DNA of 64,000 nucleotides from Nocardia exalbida NBRC 100660 (GCF_000308575.1 NZ_BAFZ01000063.1:1-64000), one strand, 5' to 3'; positions 54,762 through 63,807 are shown, counted from the first letter of the stretch. The notes: generated by a model not told the origin, from the letters alone. Numbers and translations: made by a program.

Positions 54762-55406
54762 TCAGGAGGGGGCGTCGTAGACCAGGGTGTAGCGCCAGAA
54801 CAAGCGACGGCGGATCCGGGCGCCGGGCAGTTCCCGCGCGGCGGCGGCGCGGATGTCGGCGAGAGTCTCGGTCGGCTCGGCGGTGGGTGCCGTCATGTGC
54901 GGGGGCAGCGTTTCGGCGCGAGCCGGGTGCTTGATCAGTCCCATGACGGGGTTGGCGGCTATGGCCGGTAGGTCGGCGAGTATGTCGAGGGGTCCGGCGT
55001 GGCGGTAGCAGCCGACGATCGCGAGTCGCCCGCCGGGGGCAAGACAGTCACGCAGTTCCCGCAAGGTGGGCAGCAAGGGGAGGTGATGCAGGACGGCGAC
55101 GAGGGTGACGGCGTCCCAGCGTCGCTGGTGGTCGCGACCGGCGAAGCCGGCTTCGACGATGGTCACCGCGGGGTCGCCGGCGAAGCGTCGCGCCGCCAGG
55201 CGGGCGGTCGCGGGGTCGGGTTCGAGCGCGGTGACGGTGGCGGCGCGTTCGCGCAGCCGGGCGGCGAGGTTGCCTGTGCCGCATCCGACATCGAGGACGT
55301 GATGGGCTCCGGCCGCTGCCACCTGGCGTACGACCCACGCACCGTAGTGGTCGTTGTGGCTCCACGGATGTCGCCGATTGAACCGGTCGAGTCGAGACAG
55401 CAGCAC
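54762..55406 (-). CDS. SAM-dependent class I methyltransferase
   Basis: 214 residues from GTG 55406, which follows GAGAATGGA. It has VLDVGCGTGNLAARL (SAM motif I), TALEPDPATARLA (acidic end of strand 2), WDAVTLVAVLHHL (motif IV) and LAPGGRLAIVGCYR. The substrate is unknown. The frame stays open far upstream across the next gene, but that part is a shadow. Confidence 0.78.
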   Translation of the reverse strand: MLLSRLDRFNRRHPWSHNDHYGAWVVRQVAAAGAHHVLDVGCGTGNLAARLRERAATVTALEPDPATARLAARRFAGDPAVTIVEAGFAGRDHQRRWDAVTLVAVLHHLPLLPTLRELRDCLAPGGRLAIVGCYRHAGPLDILADLPAIAANPVMGLIKHPARAETLPPHMTAPTAEPTETLADIRAAAARELPGARIRRRLFWRYTLVYDAPS

Positions 55407-55467
55407 CGTTCCATTCTCATGGCGGCCGCGCGGTCGGCATCCGGGGCCTCGGGGATCAGCGTGAAAG

Positions 55468-55502
55468 ACTGTGGCCCTGGACGTGATGCCCAGGGCCACA
55501 GT
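55468..55502 (-). terminator. Terminator hairpin after the acyl-CoA synthetase gene
   Basis: A perfect 13-bp inverted repeat (ACTGTGGCCCTGG at 55468-55480 with its complement at 55490-55502) lies between the fadD-type stop and the methyltransferase start. On the minus strand it is followed by CTTTC, a weak U tract typical of high-GC actinobacteria. Its stem core (GTGGCCCT) is shared with the hairpin at 50959. Confidence 0.7.
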
Positions 55503-55516
55503 GCGTTCCGGCGAGT

Positions 55517-57349
55517 TTACTTGACGCTGATCACCCGGTCGGAGGGTTCCTTGGCGTACAGCGCGTCGATCTCGGCCTGATATTTGGCCGCGATGGGGGC
55601 GCGCTTGAGCGACATCTTCGGGGTCAGTTCGTCGCCGCCGGGCTCCCAGACGGCGCCGAGGACGGTGAACCGTTTGATCTGCTCGACGCGGGAGAGTTTG
55701 GCGTTGCCCGCCTGGACTGCCGCCAGCACCTCGTCGATGATCTGCCCGCGGGTGGCCAGGGCGGCGATGTCCTCGCCGGTGGCGTCGAGTTCCTTGGCGC
55801 GGAGGGCGGCGACGTCGGGGTCGAGCACGATCAGGGCGGCGATGTAGGGCTTGGCGTCGCCGATGGCGACGACTTGGCCGATCAGCGAGGAGGCTGCCTT
55901 CACCGAGTTCTCGATGTTGGTGGGGGCGATGTTCTTGCCCGCCTCGTTGATGATCAGTTCCTTCTTGCGGTCCACGATCCGCAGGTAGCCGTCGGCGTCG
56001 AGGGTTCCGATGTCGCCGGTGTGCAGCCAGCCGTCGGAATCGATGGCCTCGGCGGTCTTGTCGGGCATGTTGCGGTAGCCCCGGGTGACGATCGGGCCGC
56101 GCACCAGCACCTCGCCGTCGGCGTCCAGGCGCAGTTCCATGCCGTCGACCGCGCGCCCGACCGAGCCGGGGCGGGGCTTGTCCAGCTCGGTGTAGGTGCC
56201 CACGCCCGTGGTCTCCGACATGCCCCACACCTCGCTGACGGTGAAGCCGAGGCCGAGGAAGTATTCCAGGGTCTCCGGCGGGATGGGCGCGGCGCCGGAG
56301 GAGGCGACGTGCAGCTGATCGAGCCCGAGGGCGTGGCGCAGCTTGGACAGCACCAGCGTCTCGGCGATCTTGTGCTGCGCGCCGAGCAGGGGACCGCGGC
56401 CTTTGCCGGCCAGGTCGGCGCGCGCGGCCGCGATTCCGGTGCTGATCGCCCAGTTGGCCAGCGCCTTCTTGACCGGGCTCGGTTCTTCGGCGAGTTTGCC
56501 CTCCACTCCGGCCTTGATCTTCTGCCATACCCGCGGGACGCCGAAGAAGGCGGTCGGTCGCGCGTCGGGCAGGGCGGCGGCGACCTCGCGAGGGTCGGGC
56601 ACGGTGGTGATCTGGATGCCGGTGAGCAGGTTGATGGCGTGGGCGGAGATCCGGTCGGCGACGTGCGCGGCCGGCAGGTAGGACACCGCACGATCGTCCA
56701 GGCCGACCGGCAGCGGGCCGTTGACCAAGGCGATGATCTGGGCGAGCACATTGCGATGGGTGATCTCCACGCCCTTGGACGGGCCGGTGGTGCCGGAGGT
56801 GTAGATCAGAGTGACCACATCATCGGCGCCGACGGCCTGCCAGGCGGCGTCGAAATCGAACTCGGCGGCGGGCGCTTCCTCGACCTGTTCGAGGGTGACG
56901 GCGCCCTCGGCGGGGCCGTCGACCATGATGATGTGCTCGACCGGCGCCCCGGCCGCGGTGATCCGGTCGAGGAAGACCTGTTCGGTCACGACGACTTTGT
57001 TGCCCGCGTTGGTGAACAGGTGGGTGATCTGCTCGGGGGAGCTGGTGTTGTAGATGGAGAACGGGGTGGCGCCCAGGTGCAACGCGGCGGTGTCGACGAG
57101 ATTGAACTCGGGACGGTTGGTGAGCATGATGCCGACGGTGTCACCGTGGCCGACGCCGAGGCCGGCCAGGCCCGCGGCGATCGAGCGCACCCGTTCGGCG
57201 TACTCGCGCCAGGTGTATTCCTGCGTGCCACCCACCTTGCGCAAGGCGATCTGGTCGGGACGCAGCCGGGCGGTCTCCTGGAATGCGGCGGGGACGGTGT
57301 ACACCGTTTTGCCCGACTGGTGCGCGTATCCGATTTCTGTTGTCGTCAT
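55517..57349 (-). CDS. Long-chain fatty-acid-CoA ligase (FadD15 type)
   Basis: 610 residues, usual length for FadD15/FAA1-type enzymes. The AMP-binding motif TLIYTSGTTGPSKGVE (~residues 185-200), WGMSETTGVGTY and GWLHTGDIGTLDADGYL with the invariant Asp, followed by IVDRKKELIINEAGKNIAP, define a full acyl-adenylating enzyme. It should activate long-chain fatty acids to acyl-CoA for lipid metabolism. It is monocistronic, ended by a strong hairpin, and probably unrelated to the polyketide cluster. Confidence 0.9.
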   Translation of the reverse strand: MTTTEIGYAHQSGKTVYTVPAAFQETARLRPDQIALRKVGGTQEYTWREYAERVRSIAAGLAGLGVGHGDTVGIMLTNRPEFNLVDTAALHLGATPFSIYNTSSPEQITHLFTNAGNKVVVTEQVFLDRITAAGAPVEHIIMVDGPAEGAVTLEQVEEAPAAEFDFDAAWQAVGADDVVTLIYTSGTTGPSKGVEITHRNVLAQIIALVNGPLPVGLDDRAVSYLPAAHVADRISAHAINLLTGIQITTVPDPREVAAALPDARPTAFFGVPRVWQKIKAGVEGKLAEEPSPVKKALANWAISTGIAAARADLAGKGRGPLLGAQHKIAETLVLSKLRHALGLDQLHVASSGAAPIPPETLEYFLGLGFTVSEVWGMSETTGVGTYTELDKPRPGSVGRAVDGMELRLDADGEVLVRGPIVTRGYRNMPDKTAEAIDSDGWLHTGDIGTLDADGYLRIVDRKKELIINEAGKNIAPTNIENSVKAASSLIGQVVAIGDAKPYIAALIVLDPDVAALRAKELDATGEDIAALATRGQIIDEVLAAVQAGNAKLSRVEQIKRFTVLGAVWEPGGDELTPKMSLKRAPIAAKYQAEIDALYAKEPSDRVISVK

Positions 57350-57537
57350 ATCCCTGTTCCCGATAGCGCTGGCGTGAACCGGACGCCGGTATCCACCGGT
57401 GTCCGATCCGGACTCGAATCCTGACGCGGTGCGGCGAATGCACTGTCAGTCCCTCACGAGTCGGCGCGCCACATGTGGCGCGGCTCACTCATGGTAGCCA
57501 CAGGAGGGAAGCGGGGTGTGCAAACTTCAACAACCCT

Positions 57538-58281
57538 TCAGGCGCCGATCAGATCCGGCGCGGAGCCGGGCCCGGGACGCGGACGGAAGTTCTCACCAGG
57601 TGTGATGACAACCGGGTCGGCGGCAGGCGGCTGGTCGGCCGCCCGCGACATGCCGCCCGGCTCGTCGAGTGCCCACGGCGCGGCATCGGTCGGTATCCAG
57701 TGCTTGCGCCGGGTGCGCTTGGCCTCCAGATAGTCGCGCGCCCGCTCGCTGAGCGCGCGCGTGCGCAACGGCACCGCGGTGACCCGCAACCCCTCCTGCC
57801 GCAGCGCCTCCACCTTGGCGGGATTGTTGGTCAACAACTGCACCGAACGCAATCCCAGATCGGCCAGCGCCCGAGCGGTGGTGACATAGGTGCGGGCATC
57901 GGCGGGGTAGCCGAGGGCCTCGTAGCTGGCGAAGGTGTCCGCGCCGGAGCGCTCGCTTTCCCGATAACCCAGCGCCTTGGCGATCAGCCCCGCCCCGCGG
58001 CCCTCCTGCTCCAGGTAGACCAGCACACCGCTGCCCGCGGCCTGGATGAGATCCAGCGCCTTGTCCAGCTCCGGCCCACAGTCACAGTCCTGCGAACGCA
58101 GCGCCTCCCCATACAGGCAGCGTGAGTGCACCCGCACCAGGCAGCCGTCGGCGACCGCGCCGAACAGCAGCAGGTGCCCCCGCTCCCCGTCCCCGTTCAC
58201 CTCCACCACCCGAACTCGCAGATCTTGCCCGTTGCGACGGAACCGATGTTCGGTGTCGGCAGGATCCACAACGTTGGTCAA
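57538..58281 (-). CDS. ribA: GTP cyclohydrolase II
   Basis: 247 residues, first step of riboflavin synthesis: GTP to 2,5-diamino-6-ribosylamino-pyrimidinone phosphate. The zinc cysteines are visible (SRCLYGEALRSQDCDCG), as are the substrate loop LEQEGRGAGLIAKALGY and LLTNNPAKVEAL. It is a stand-alone enzyme without a RibB domain, and its C-terminal ~45 residues are Pro-rich and extra. The start appears to be TTG at 58281 in a TTGA overlap with the upstream kinase stop, behind GGAGGA; an internal GTG at 58269 is possible. Confidence 0.88.
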   Translation of the reverse strand: MTNVVDPADTEHRFRRNGQDLRVRVVEVNGDGERGHLLLFGAVADGCLVRVHSRCLYGEALRSQDCDCGPELDKALDLIQAAGSGVLVYLEQEGRGAGLIAKALGYRESERSGADTFASYEALGYPADARTYVTTARALADLGLRSVQLLTNNPAKVEALRQEGLRVTAVPLRTRALSERARDYLEAKRTRRKHWIPTDAAPWALDEPGGMSRAADQPPAADPVVITPGENFRPRPGPGSAPDLIGA

Positions 58282-59780
58282 TGCTCCTCCGTAGCGAGTT
58301 TGAAGATTCGCTCGACCTCACTCACCAGTGGCATCGACCCGGGGACGTCCCCGATCGATTGCGTCGCCACCATTGCGGCGGTCGCCCAGACGTAGTCGTT
58401 GCGTGCGGCGGGGCGGCGCGTCGAAACGAGACGATATACCAGGGCCGCGGAGAAGGCAGCGTGAGCGCCGACCGAGTCCTGCAGTGCTGTCGGAAACGGC
58501 TGAAAGCGGTCGCTGACCTGCTCCGACCACACCGCGCACCGGAAATCCCGGATGGCGCAGACCGCGCCGACCCCGAGCGCGCGCAGCCGGGTGGCGGTCT
58601 GTTCGGTGTCCGGCGCCGCGCCGTCGGGCGACATCGCCAGGGCCCGCAGGTCGTTGTCGCCGCCGACGAGGTAATCCACCACACCCAGATGCTGATACAG
58701 GTATTGGGGCCGATCCAGCCGCGGCGCGGGGTGCACCACCACCAGCGGCCGGTCGGGCAGTGCGCGCAACTGCGCCATGACCTGCTCGATGACGCCGGTG
58801 GGTTGTTCGAAGGTCAGCAGCACCGCATCCGAGGAGGCGATCGCCGTGCAGATGGCCTCGCTGCGTAAATCCTGGGCGCTCAACCGGATTCGCTCGTCTT
58901 TGCAGCCGATCGTGCTCGCCGCGCCGGTGCCCGCCACGATCACCGCGGTCACCGGCGTCGGGGCGTAGGGCACCACTTTGACCAGTTCGGTCTCGACGCG
59001 TTCGCTGCGCAGGTATTCCAGGATGCGGCCCCCCGCCTCGTCGTCACCGACCGCCGAGATCAACCGCACCCGCAACCCGAGCCGGGCCGCCGCCACAGCG
59101 CGCGTGAGCCCCTTGCCGCCGGGATGTTGCCGATAGCTGCCGCGCGCGGTGCCACCGGGTCCCGGGATCCGGTCCACCACATACATATGGTCGATGACCG
59201 CGTCGCCGATCACGGTGACCACACTGCGGCTGTCTACCGGATCCGGCTCGGCCGCAATGGTTTCGGCAGCCGCGCCGAAATCGACGGCGTGCGCGCCGTC
59301 GAACACCGAGGCCGTGGCCAGCCGCGTGGCCAGCTCGGTGAACGCCCGGCGCTCGGGAGCCCCGCGCAGCGAACGCACCGTCAACGTGTCCGGAACCGGT
59401 TGCGCGCCAAGGGCTTCGTGCAGCACCGCCCACTGCGCGGCGAGGTATTCGCGTCGCTCACCCAGATCCGCGGCGTAGAGCAGGCCGGGATCCACACCGG
59501 CGGGCGGGTTTTCGCGCAGCAAACCCAGCGACAGTTCCGCATCCACGACGAGCCGGTCGGTGATATCCAATCGCAGGCTCAGATCGCGCACCAGCGGCGG
59601 CACCGCTTGTTCCCGGTCGATGCCCGCGCGCCGCGCGTACTGCCGCACGGCCAGCAGATCCAGCAGCGGCGAGACGTCGATTTCGGTGCTGCGCAACCGA
59701 TCCGCACTCAGCCCTGAGCGTTTGCACAACCGGGTGAGGATATTGCGAACGGCAACCATTCCCGAATCCTGCGGGACCAT
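58278..59780 (-). CDS. PfkB-family carbohydrate kinase with N-terminal extension
   Basis: About 500 residues from ATG 59780, which has GGAAAGGGTGG upstream. The C-terminal ~310 residues form a ribokinase fold: VTVIGDAVIDHMYVVDRIPGPGG, the GGKGLTRAVAAARLG sugar site, LISAVGDDEAGG and DSVGAHAAFSAALVYRL, near the catalytic Asp but with GAHA where GAGD is usual. That change of the catalytic GAGD motif may mean loss of kinase activity. The N-terminal ~190 residues (a helical region of unknown kind) are not typical of PfkB enzymes. It is coupled to ribA by a 4-bp overlap, which hints at a flavin- or nucleotide-related role. Confidence 0.75.
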   Translation of the reverse strand: MVPQDSGMVAVRNILTRLCKRSGLSADRLRSTEIDVSPLLDLLAVRQYARRAGIDREQAVPPLVRDLSLRLDITDRLVVDAELSLGLLRENPPAGVDPGLLYAADLGERREYLAAQWAVLHEALGAQPVPDTLTVRSLRGAPERRAFTELATRLATASVFDGAHAVDFGAAAETIAAEPDPVDSRSVVTVIGDAVIDHMYVVDRIPGPGGTARGSYRQHPGGKGLTRAVAAARLGLRVRLISAVGDDEAGGRILEYLRSERVETELVKVVPYAPTPVTAVIVAGTGAASTIGCKDERIRLSAQDLRSEAICTAIASSDAVLLTFEQPTGVIEQVMAQLRALPDRPLVVVHPAPRLDRPQYLYQHLGVVDYLVGGDNDLRALAMSPDGAAPDTEQTATRLRALGVGAVCAIRDFRCAVWSEQVSDRFQPFPTALQDSVGAHAAFSAALVYRLVSTRRPAARNDYVWATAAMVATQSIGDVPGSMPLVSEVERIFKLATEEH

Positions 59781-59969
59781 GGCGATGCCACCCTTTCCAT
59801 CGGCGCGACACGGGAGTGCCGGGCGCATGTTGGCCACGCAAATCGGGTTTAGCCAGCGGGCAAATTGTCAATTACCAAATTACAACGGCAATTGCGCTCG
59901 GGGAACGGCAAATGCCACACTGGAAGTGGCGATCCCCATCGCACCACCAGGCAATCGGGAGGGCTGGTG

Positions 59970-60068
59970 ATGAGAATGATTCTTCAGATACGGCAGCCGC
60001 GACGGCGGCGGCGACACCGCCCCGCCGGATCCGACATCGAGCTGGTGCCGAAGCCGGTGATGGACTGA
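59970..60068 (+). CDS. Possible 32-residue basic peptide
   Basis: The ATG at 59970 has GGGAGGG six bases upstream, one of the better ribosome sites here. The peptide has a hydrophobic start, a run of arginines (PRRRRRHRP) and a short GSDIELVPKPVMD tail. It sits downstream of an AT-rich stretch (59860-59900) that could hold a promoter. I recognise no family; the good ribosome site is the main support. Confidence 0.4.
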   Translation: MRMILQIRQPRRRRRHRPAGSDIELVPKPVMD

Positions 60069-60503
60069 ACGAGCCCCCGGACATCCCGCGCGACAACGCA
60101 CCCGTCATCGCCCCGGCACGCCGGTATGCCGATCACGCACCTCAGCTGCCCCTGGCCGCCGCTACGCGGCGTGTCTGCCGGACCGAACCGTAGCCGCGGC
60201 GCACTGCACCGCGACAAGACTTCGCACACCCCCATCGACGCGCGCCCGCGCCTTCAGCCACCGCCTTGCCCGAGGCTGCGGCTTCCCCGGCTGCCGCACA
60301 CCTGCGAGCCATCCCTCGGACCACCCGGCCCGCCGAGCGGCTTCCTCGGCCCGGGTACCCACCACGGCCGCAGCCACGGCGGAATTCACGGTGCGGCGCG
60401 ACCACCGCGCCACACCAGCGGATGCACGACGAGAGGCATTCGTGACCATCGAACTCAGCACCCTGGAGCCGGCCTCACTCCACCAGTCGCACCGGAGACC
60501 GCG
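60069..60503. other. 435-bp stretch without a supported gene
   Basis: The plus-strand frame 1 is open from 60061 to the stop overlapping the next gene's ATG, but has no usable early start. It contains a segment reading LARGCGFPGC that recalls the Cys-rich core of DUF222/HNH endonucleases, without the following HNH histidines. This may be a decayed fragment or chance in high-GC DNA. The minus-strand open frame here is Arg/Ala/Gly-rich and unconvincing. No promoter or terminator is clear. Confidence 0.35.
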
Positions 60504-60887
60504 ATGACCATCCACACCACCGAATGGACGATGACCAGTGACATAACCCCGGAATCGGCCTACCGCGACACCGACGCGACCGACTCCTGGCGGCTGAGCT
60601 GGTTACCGGACCGGCGTCTGACCCGCGCCCAGGCACTGGCCGGGATGTCGCTGGACGAACTGCTCAGCGACCCGCACGTCGTGCACGACCGCATGACCCA
60701 GGCCCGCGTCGAGGTCTATGCCGACCAGCTGGGCATCCTGCGCGACCACGCGGTGATCCTGCTCGCCAAGGCCATGGCCGCACGCCTGGGCCGGGAACTG
60801 GGACCGAAGGGAGATCCGGCCCCGCCGGGGCACAGCACCCGGCGCGGACGCACCCGCACCCCCGAACCGCCGTTCGTGCACGGCTGA
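60504..60887 (+). CDS. Hypothetical protein
   Basis: 127 residues from ATG 60504 (ATG 60531 also possible). The core reads SWRLSWLPDRRLTRAQALAGMSLDELLSD and then a helical VYADQLGILRDHAVILLAKAMA, followed by a Pro/Arg-rich tail. Related small proteins seem to occur in Nocardia and mycobacteria, from memory, without known function. No signal or membrane segment is seen. Its stop is 12 bp before the end of pyrD on the other strand. Confidence 0.6.
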   Translation: MTIHTTEWTMTSDITPESAYRDTDATDSWRLSWLPDRRLTRAQALAGMSLDELLSDPHVVHDRMTQARVEVYADQLGILRDHAVILLAKAMAARLGRELGPKGDPAPPGHSTRRGRTRTPEPPFVHG

Positions 60888-60899
60888 GTGCCGCTGATG

Positions 60900-61976
60900 T
60901 CAGGCGTGCGCTTTGTGCTCCGCGCCGACGGCCTCGCCGATGCTGCCGTACCCGCCGGCGCGCAACCGCTGCGCCAGGCCCCGATGGATCCTGCGCATCC
61001 AGAACGGGCCGCCGTAGATGAACCCGGTGTAGCCCTGCAACAGCGTCGCCCCGGCCAGAATGCGCTCCCACGCCTGGTCGACGGTTTCGATGCCACCGAC
61101 CGAGATCAGCACCAGCCGGTCACCCACCCGCCGGTACAGCCGACGCAGCACCTCGAGCGAACGGTCGGCGACCGGCGGGCCGGACAGTCCACCGGCACCC
61201 ATGGCGGCCACCGCGGCGGCGTCGGTGCGCAGACCGTCGCGGCGGATGGTGGTGTTGGTGGCCACGATGCCCGCCAACCCGAGTTCGACGGCCAGGTCGG
61301 CGACCGCGTCGATGTCCTCATCCGACAGATCCGGCGCGATCTTCACCAGCACCGGCACCCGCACACTGTCGAGCACCGCCCGCAGCAGCGGCCGCAGCGA
61401 TTCGACCGCCTGCAGATCACGCAGGCCCGGCGTATTGGGGGAGCTGACGTTGACCACGACGAAATCGGCCAGCGGCCCCAGCAGCGCGGCGCTGACGGCG
61501 TAGTCCTGGGCCGCGGCCTGCGGTTCGACGATCTTCGTCTTGCCGATGTTCGCCCCGATCGGCACCCCGCCGCGGCGTGCGCGCAGTCGCTCGGCCGCCG
61601 CGGCCGCGCCGTGGTTGTTGAATCCCATCCGGTTGATCAGGGCGCGGTCGGCGGGCAGCCGGAACAACCGCGGCGCGGGATTGCCCGGCTGCGCCTGCGC
61701 GGTCACGGTCCCGATCTCGGCGAAACCGAACCCCAGCGGCGCCCAGGCATCGACACCGTCGGCGTTCTTGTCGAACCCGGCGGCCAGCCCCAGCGGCGCG
61801 GGGAACTCGACCCCGAATGCCTCGGCGCGCAGGATCGGATCGCGGGTGACGAAGACCTTGCTCATCACCCAGCGCAACGGCGCGACCGCGGCGGCCGAGC
61901 GCATGGCCGCGAAGGCGAGATGGTGGATGCGTTCCGGCGCGAGGAGGAACATCAGTCGGAGTAGCAGGGCGTACAT
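60900..61976 (-). CDS. pyrD: Dihydroorotate dehydrogenase (quinone), class 2
   Basis: 358 residues. It converts dihydroorotate to orotate in pyrimidine synthesis, passing electrons through FMN to membrane quinone. The N-terminal hydrophobic helices (YALLLRLMFLL...) are the membrane/quinone domain of class 2. FMN and substrate motifs are clear: GLAAGFDKNADGVD, INRMGFNNHG, VNVSSPNTPGLRDLQ with the catalytic Ser, and LISVGGIETVDQAWERILAGA. It lies in a run with the DUF5703 and lipoprotein genes, as in M. tuberculosis around Rv2139-Rv2138. Confidence 0.95.
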   Translation of the reverse strand: MYALLLRLMFLLAPERIHHLAFAAMRSAAAVAPLRWVMSKVFVTRDPILRAEAFGVEFPAPLGLAAGFDKNADGVDAWAPLGFGFAEIGTVTAQAQPGNPAPRLFRLPADRALINRMGFNNHGAAAAAERLRARRGGVPIGANIGKTKIVEPQAAAQDYAVSAALLGPLADFVVVNVSSPNTPGLRDLQAVESLRPLLRAVLDSVRVPVLVKIAPDLSDEDIDAVADLAVELGLAGIVATNTTIRRDGLRTDAAAVAAMGAGGLSGPPVADRSLEVLRRLYRRVGDRLVLISVGGIETVDQAWERILAGATLLQGYTGFIYGGPFWMRRIHRGLAQRLRAGGYGSIGEAVGAEHKAHA

Positions 61977-61980
61977 CGGC

Positions 61981-62280
61981 TCACATTCCGGGTTCGGGCT
62001 GGGGTAGTAGGGCGGATTTTCGCCGCCGCAGCAGCACCCGCCTGCTGCCGTCGGTGTAGGCGCGCACCCGCGAGAGTTCCCAGCCCCCGAATTCGGCCTG
62101 GATCGCCAGCCGCATCGACGCGGTCACCCGCGTGACATCCGGCGGCAGCCGCAACGGCACGTACTCGTAGTCGTCGCTGGTGGTTTCCCAGCCCGCGGGC
62201 AGCGCGCGCCCGCGCCCCCGGTGCGCTGCCGGATCAGCGGATGCCGCGGAATCATCGCCCGCGCGTGGTGTCCGAGCCAT
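61981..62280 (-). CDS. DUF5703-family small protein
   Basis: 99 residues; the ATG shares its A with the upstream lipoprotein stop (TGATG), indicating translational coupling. The core WETTSDDYEYVPLRLPPDVTR...GWELSRVRAYTDGSRRVLLRRR fits the DUF5703 family of actinobacterial proteins. The function is unknown. It ends 4 bp before the pyrD start. Confidence 0.7.
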   Translation of the reverse strand: MARTPRAGDDSAASADPAAHRGRGRALPAGWETTSDDYEYVPLRLPPDVTRVTASMRLAIQAEFGGWELSRVRAYTDGSRRVLLRRRKSALLPQPEPGM

Positions 62281-63293
62281 CACTGCCCTCTCTTCCGATC
62301 GTCCGCACCGATCCGTTGCAGACCGTCGCCGGTCGCGGACCCCACGAACAGATCTCCGGTGCGTTGCTCGACGGCCACCGCGTTCGGCTGCCGGACGGTG
62401 GCGTAGCGGCCCACTTCCTTCGGTATACCAGTCGAGAGGTCGAATCCGACGACCTCGTTGCGCTGCGTGCACGTCACCCACACGGTGTCGGACCGTTGAT
62501 CGTAGGCAAGTGCGTAAGGCGAAGATCCTACCGGGAAACGCTGCCGCAACACGAGTGGTCCCGCGGTGTAGACCAGCAGTTCACCGCCCGCGGTGTCGGT
62601 GACCACGAACCGGCCGCGCGTGTCGCCGATCAGCCGCGTGGCCCCGTCACCGGCCCGCAACGCCAGCCCTGGCCGCTGCTCGGCGGGGTCGAACTCGAAG
62701 ATCGCGCTCTGATGCCGGTCGAGCACCGTGAGCTTGCCGTCGGCTTCGGCGAGTTCGTCGGCGGAGACCAGCCCGGACACGGTGCCGACCACCTTCCCCT
62801 CCGGCGCCAGTTCCAGCACGCGGCCCTCGGCGGTGCCGACCAGCAACCCGCCGTCCGGCCGGGCGCGCACCGACCGGACGTCGCCGTCGACGCTCACCTC
62901 GGCGACCACCCCGGACGCGAGATCCACCCGCAGCACCCGGCCCGGCGCGCCCGCCAGCATCTCACCAGGCCTGCCCGGCGTAAGACCACTCGCGCGCCCG
63001 GGCAACGTCACCGTGCGCACCACCGGCTGCACGGCAGCCGGGTCGAAGACGGTCAGCACGTCACCGTCCAGGCCCGCCAGCAACCCGCCCGCGGAATCGG
63101 CGGCCAGCTCCGCGACCGGCCCGGCGGGCAGCACCCGCCCGACCGGCGGCGTCGTCACCGCGGGCGCGGGCGCCGCGGTGGCCGGCTGCCTGGTCGGCAG
63201 GTCGGGACCGCCGGGGCCGGAGGAACATCCGGCCGACAGCACCAGCACCGCCGCACCCGCGAATGCCGAGACGAGCAAGGCGCGAGGGCGCAT
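62280..63293 (-). CDS. Beta-propeller lipoprotein (YncE-like), LppL-type
   Basis: 337 residues from ATG 63293, which has AGAAGGAG upstream. The N-terminus is a lipoprotein signal: MRPRALLVSAFAG, hydrophobic core, then the lipobox LSAGC. The mature part has repeated strands ending in Gly/Asp-rich turns (GLLAGLDGDVLTVFDP; GLLVGTAEGRVLELAP), as in YncE/NHL beta-propellers. By position beside pyrD it is the likely counterpart of M. tuberculosis LppL (Rv2138). The ligand is unknown. Confidence 0.8.
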   Translation of the reverse strand: MRPRALLVSAFAGAAVLVLSAGCSSGPGGPDLPTRQPATAAPAPAVTTPPVGRVLPAGPVAELAADSAGGLLAGLDGDVLTVFDPAAVQPVVRTVTLPGRASGLTPGRPGEMLAGAPGRVLRVDLASGVVAEVSVDGDVRSVRARPDGGLLVGTAEGRVLELAPEGKVVGTVSGLVSADELAEADGKLTVLDRHQSAIFEFDPAEQRPGLALRAGDGATRLIGDTRGRFVVTDTAGGELLVYTAGPLVLRQRFPVGSSPYALAYDQRSDTVWVTCTQRNEVVGFDLSTGIPKEVGRYATVRQPNAVAVEQRTGDLFVGSATGDGLQRIGADDRKRGQ

Positions 63294-63444
63294 CCACCGA
63301 ACTCCTTCTACCGACGAATCTTCCGCAACCTCACCATCTGACCATGATGACGCAACCGGTCGGCCGACCGGGTTCGCCTCGAGCGGAATGTCGGTGACCA
63401 GGGTTACGGTGGAGACCCCACCGTCCGATATAGGGAGAACCGGG

Positions 63445-63801
63445 TTGAAAGCCGACCATTCGTCGGGATTTGCCATCGACGACCTCACCGTCGGCGCGTA
63501 CGCGCACGGCTTCGGCACCACCGCCGACGGCCACCCCTTCGCGTTCCGCACCATCCGCGCCACCTTGACCCTGGAGGTCTACCGCCGCGACCTCGGCGAC
63601 GCCGTCCCCGGCCCGGAGGACGTGCTCGCGGTCGCCGAAGCCACCGTCACCGACATCGACCTCGACGACGAACGCAGTGTCGCCGCCTTGGTGCGGGATA
63701 TGATCCCCGACGCCGCGACGATCGACGCCGCCGCGCAACGGGACGTCACGACCGTGCGTGCCCTACTCGGACGGCTCAGCTCCGTCATCGAAGGTATGTA
63801 G
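63445..63801 (+). CDS. Conserved actinobacterial hypothetical (Rv2137c-like)
   Basis: 118 residues from a TTG at 63445 with AGGGAGA upstream. The protein reads GFAIDDLTVGAYAHGFGTTADGHPFAFRTIRATLTLEVYR and later VLAVAEATVTDIDLDDERSVAALVRDMI. It has no signal or membrane segment. Its place and strand relative to the lipoprotein and pyrD genes match Rv2137c. Function unknown. It is followed after 6 bp by another gene on the same strand. Confidence 0.65.
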   Translation: MKADHSSGFAIDDLTVGAYAHGFGTTADGHPFAFRTIRATLTLEVYRRDLGDAVPGPEDVLAVAEATVTDIDLDDERSVAALVRDMIPDAATIDAAAQRDVTTVRALLGRLSSVIEGM

Positions 63802-63807
63802 GAAGTG

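Noticed and set aside
60241..60310. HNH endonuclease-like GFPGC motif.
   Set aside because: The following His-rich HNH residues are absent and the frame has no start, so a gene call is not supported.
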